Part shown: positions 5,840-8,027 of the stretch, in pieces
Layout: each line of letters opens with the position of its first letter
Numbering within the stretch: position 1 is the first letter of the stretch
Assembly (NCBI GenBank): GCA_002441525.1
Contig: DJWH01000073.1
Coordinates: 11,714-19,740 of the forward strand
DNA: 8,027 nt
From: Acholeplasmataceae bacterium UBA6235
GTDB taxonomy: Bacteria > Bacillota_I > Bacilli_A > Acholeplasmatales > UBA5453
Direction of reading: 5' to 3'
Made by a program: the position numbers and the translations under genes
The notes under the pieces: generated by a model
Seen by the model: only the letters and a program-made list of their open reading frames with translations
The model's database searches: none
What the model was told of the DNA's origin: nothing

Positions 5840-7900
5840 TTAGTGTTCTTTGTATTTTTGAATGATACCATCAATGAGGTGTTGTGGGACTTCTTCATAA
5901 CGAACGAATTCACGTTGGAAGATACCGGAACCTTGAGTCATCGCTTTTAAGTCGATGATATATTTTTGAACTTCAGATTCTGGTGCTTCAGCTTCAATGA
6001 CTTGTCCTTCATCCGACTGACTCATACCCATGACACGACCGCGACGTTTGTTCATATCGCCCATGACATCCCCAACGAATTGATCTTTCACTGTGATGGA
6101 CATCTTTAGAATTGGTTCAAGGATGGTCGGTTGTGCCGATTTAACAGCATCTTTGAATGCGAGGTTAGCAGCCAATTTAAATGAAAGTTCATTGGAGTCG
6201 ACTGGATGGTAAGACCCATCGAATAGGGTTGCTTTCACGAAGATGACTGGGAAACCTGCCAATGGACCGTGTTCAAAAGACTCTATCAAGCCTTTTTCCA
6301 CGGCTGGGAAGTAGTTTCTAGGGACAGATCCACCGAAGACTTCTTCAGCAAATTCAAATTCTTTATCAGATGGTTCAAAACGAATGAATACGTGACCAAA
6401 TTGACCAGCACCACCGGATTGTTTCTTGTGTTTACCTTCAGCTTCAACTTTCTTTTTAATCGTTTCACGATAAACGACTTTAGGTTCTTCTGTGGTTACT
6501 TCAACTTTGAATACCGTTTTCATACGGTCAATGATGAAGTTGATGTGTGTCATACCTAGACCACCCAATAATTGTTGTGCTGTTTCTTTGTTGCGAACGA
6601 TTTCAAATGAAGGGTCTTCAATGTTTAAACGGGTTAATGCATTGGATATCTTATCTTCATCGGCTTTATTCTTTGGATTGATCGCTACATAGATGGTTGG
6701 TTTTAATGTCTTGGTTGGTTCATACACGATTGGATTTTTTGGATCTGATAATGTATAACCGGTATGGATATTTTCAAGTTTGGATACCGCAACGATATCA
6801 CCGGCATGGGCCAATTCAATTGGAAATTGTTGTTTGCCTTGTAACGCAAATAACGCACCAATCTTTTCCATCTTACCGGAATTACCAATCATCACTTCTT
6901 GTCCAGTTTTTAAGGTACCTGAATTGATTTTGATGATATTGATTGCGCCAACAAATGGGTCAATCGTGGTTTTAAATACATAACCTGAGAATGGTTCTTC
7001 GTCTTTGGTATGTCTAACCACGGCTTCATCATTTTTAGGATTTACACCTTCAAGAGCTCTGAGTTGATCAGGTTGAGGTAAGAATTTTGCAAGCATACCT
7101 AACATCGTACGAATACCAATGTTCTTCGTTGCAGAACCGACGATGACTGGTGTTAATTCACCATGATAAATACCATTCTTTAAGCCTTCATTGATTTCTT
7201 CTTCGGTTAATTCTTCGCCACCAAAGAATTTTTCAAGGAGTTCATCACTGGTTTCAGCGACGGATTCCATAATCATATTACGAAGTTGTTCAATCTTTGG
7301 TTTCTTCTCATCCCAAATTGGGGCGTCATGTGAAGTGGTGCCGTCGTAAATACGGGCTTTCATTTCAATGACATTCACAAAACCTTCGAAGTTTTCATTT
7401 CGACCAATTGGCCAACAAAATGGGACTGCTTTTTTACCTAGTTTAACGCGAATACTTTCTAAAACATCTTCGAACTTGACATTTTCTTTGTCCATCTTGT
7501 TCACGAAAATAACCGCTGGAATATGCATATCGCGAATTTCTTTCCATAGTTTTTCAGTGCCTACTTCAACGCCTTTAGAAGCGTCAACGACCAATACTGC
7601 ACCTTTAACGACTGAAAGGGATTGTTTGATTTCATTGTCTAATTCATCGGTGCCTGGCACATCCAAAAAGTTGAGTTTAATGCCATTGTACTCAATTGGG
7701 ATGATACTAGTCGACAAACTACCTTGTTTCGCTTTTTCTTCATCCATAAAATCGGATACGGTGTTCTTAGCTTCGACGCTGCCACGTGAGCTAATTGCAC
7801 CACTTGAAAATAATAATGCTTCAGCAATGCTGGTCTTTCCTGATCCTAGATGTCCTAGGATGGCAATGTTCCTGATTTGGTTTGTATCATAAACCTTCAT
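5840..7900 (-). CDS. Elongation factor G paralogue (EF-G-like, FusA2 type)
   Basis: This is a translational GTPase with all five EF-G domains in 686 residues: G domain about 1-275, II about 300-385, III about 395-470, IV about 480-590, V about 593-680. The P-loop is GHLGSGKT (16-23) rather than the AHIDAGKT of true EF-G. The switch I RGITI motif is absent, replaced by QGSLS near 59-63. G3 is DVPGT (80-84), so the catalytic His of DTPGH is a Thr. NKMD (134-137) and GSATKN (255-260) are intact. The domain IV tip DGSYHPVDS keeps the conserved His (565) that enters the decoding site in EF-G. These substitutions match EF-G-like paralogues (FusA2/EF-G2) rather than the housekeeping fusA of the str operon, whose neighbours are absent here. 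The precise role is unknown. The start is fixed by AAGGAGG (7909-7915) 8 bases before the ATG. It is transcribed alone. Confidence 0.93.
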   Translation of the reverse strand: MKVYDTNQIRNIAILGHLGSGKTSIAEALLFSSGAISSRGSVEAKNTVSDFMDEEKAKQGSLSTSIIPIEYNGIKLNFLDVPGTDELDNEIKQSLSVVKGAVLVVDASKGVEVGTEKLWKEIRDMHIPAVIFVNKMDKENVKFEDVLESIRVKLGKKAVPFCWPIGRNENFEGFVNVIEMKARIYDGTTSHDAPIWDEKKPKIEQLRNMIMESVAETSDELLEKFFGGEELTEEEINEGLKNGIYHGELTPVIVGSATKNIGIRTMLGMLAKFLPQPDQLRALEGVNPKNDEAVVRHTKDEEPFSGYVFKTTIDPFVGAINIIKINSGTLKTGQEVMIGNSGKMEKIGALFALQGKQQFPIELAHAGDIVAVSKLENIHTGYTLSDPKNPIVYEPTKTLKPTIYVAINPKNKADEDKISNALTRLNIEDPSFEIVRNKETAQQLLGGLGMTHINFIIDRMKTVFKVEVTTEEPKVVYRETIKKKVEAEGKHKKQSGGAGQFGHVFIRFEPSDKEFEFAEEVFGGSVPRNYFPAVEKGLIESFEHGPLAGFPVIFVKATLFDGSYHPVDSNELSFKLAANLAFKDAVKSAQPTILEPILKMSITVKDQFVGDVMGDMNKRRGRVMGMSQSDEGQVIEAEAPESEVQKYIIDLKAMTQGSGIFQREFVRYEEVPQHLIDGIIQKYKEH

Positions 7901-7940
7901 ATCATTTTCCTCCTTGAAATCGGTTTCACTACTTGATTAA

Positions 7941-7949
7941 ATTATAACA
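7941..7949 (-). promoter_or_regulatory. EF-G paralogue promoter (extended -10 TGTTATAAT)
   Basis: On the minus strand TG (7948-7949) precedes a perfect TATAAT (7941-7946). No -35-like hexamer is seen at 16-18 bases. Transcription would start near 7934, giving a leader of about 34 bases with the AAGGAGG ribosome site. Confidence 0.68.
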
Positions 7950-7992
7950 TAACGCCTTTGGTTTGCGCATCTCTTTTTTATGTGTGAATTTG

Positions 7993-8001
7993 TGGTATAA
8001 T
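7993..8001 (+). promoter_or_regulatory. Promoter of the right-edge gene (extended -10 TGGTATAAT)
   Basis: TG (7993-7994) and a perfect TATAAT (7996-8001) point rightwards, divergent from the EF-G paralogue. Transcription would start near 8008, on or beside the GGGTGA sequence that precedes the ATG at 8019. Confidence 0.6.
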
Positions 8002-8018
8002 GGCGATGGGTGAAAAAG

Positions 8019-8027
8019 ATGGAAAAA
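8019..8027 (+). CDS. First codons of an unidentified gene (cut by window edge)
   Basis: An ATG at 8019 followed by GAA AAA starts a frame that leaves the window after three codons. GGGTGA (8008-8013) lies 5 bases upstream as a ribosome site, and an extended -10 promoter lies just before that. A competing ATG at 8006, in another frame, lacks a ribosome site. Nothing can be said about the product. Confidence 0.35.

Noticed and set aside
7368..7892. 174-codon plus-strand open frame opposite the EF-G paralogue
   Set aside because: It lies fully antisense to a strongly conserved gene, has no ribosome site, and its product is low-complexity Ser/Thr/Leu with no family features. The smaller frames opposite or within rqcH, ktrB, sodA and hpf were rejected for the same reason.
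8006..8027. ATG at 8006 as start of the right-edge gene
   Set aside because: No ribosome site precedes it, while the ATG at 8019 has GGGTGA upstream. A leaderless start there is possible but less likely.

Overview
The window is an AT-rich stretch of a low-GC Firmicutes/Mollicutes-type genome. An Acholeplasma-like mollicute is my best guess. It keeps a divergent gmk/rqcH pair, long-form HPF, KtrB and a Mn-type superoxide dismutase. All 20 Trp codons in the complete genes are TGG, and all seven visible stop codons are TAA or TAG, which argues against the mycoplasma code in which TGA is the usual Trp codon. Phylogenetic placement is inference from protein style and gene content only.

Layout, left to right: the 5' part of gmk (guanylate kinase, minus strand, cut by the left edge); a divergent intergenic region with promoters for gmk and rqcH and an operator-like palindrome; rqcH (plus); ktrB (minus), whose stop codon overlaps that of rqcH; a divergent promoter region; sodA (plus) with a strong terminator; a DUF975 membrane-protein gene (plus) interrupted at codon 18 by an in-frame TGA; a two-way terminator; hpf (minus); a short gene for a 123-residue protein with two Cys-x2-Cys pairs (minus); an EF-G paralogue of the FusA2/EF-G-like type (minus) with its own UUCG-loop terminator; and at the right edge a plus-strand promoter with the first codons of another gene. 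There is no RNA gene, insertion sequence, CRISPR array or long repeat. Intergenic spaces are all under about 160 bases.

Most genes appear to be transcribed singly from their own promoter. Six of the eight promoters I can draw carry an extended -10 element (TGnTATAAT-like) and mostly lack a good -35 box. Functionally, three genes act on the ribosome under stress: RqcH (tagging of stalled nascent chains), long HPF (hibernating 100S dimers) and a non-canonical EF-G. SodA and KtrB add oxidative-stress and potassium handling.

I do not see a complete new defence or mobile system. The points most worth checking are: the TGA at a conserved Trp position of the DUF975 gene, which also creates a Shine-Dalgarno-like sequence before an in-frame GTG; an rqcH terminator that appears to be embedded in the ktrB coding sequence; the unrecognised Cys-rich protein beside hpf, possibly a ComFC-derived remnant; and the EF-G paralogue lacking the catalytic His of the G3 motif.
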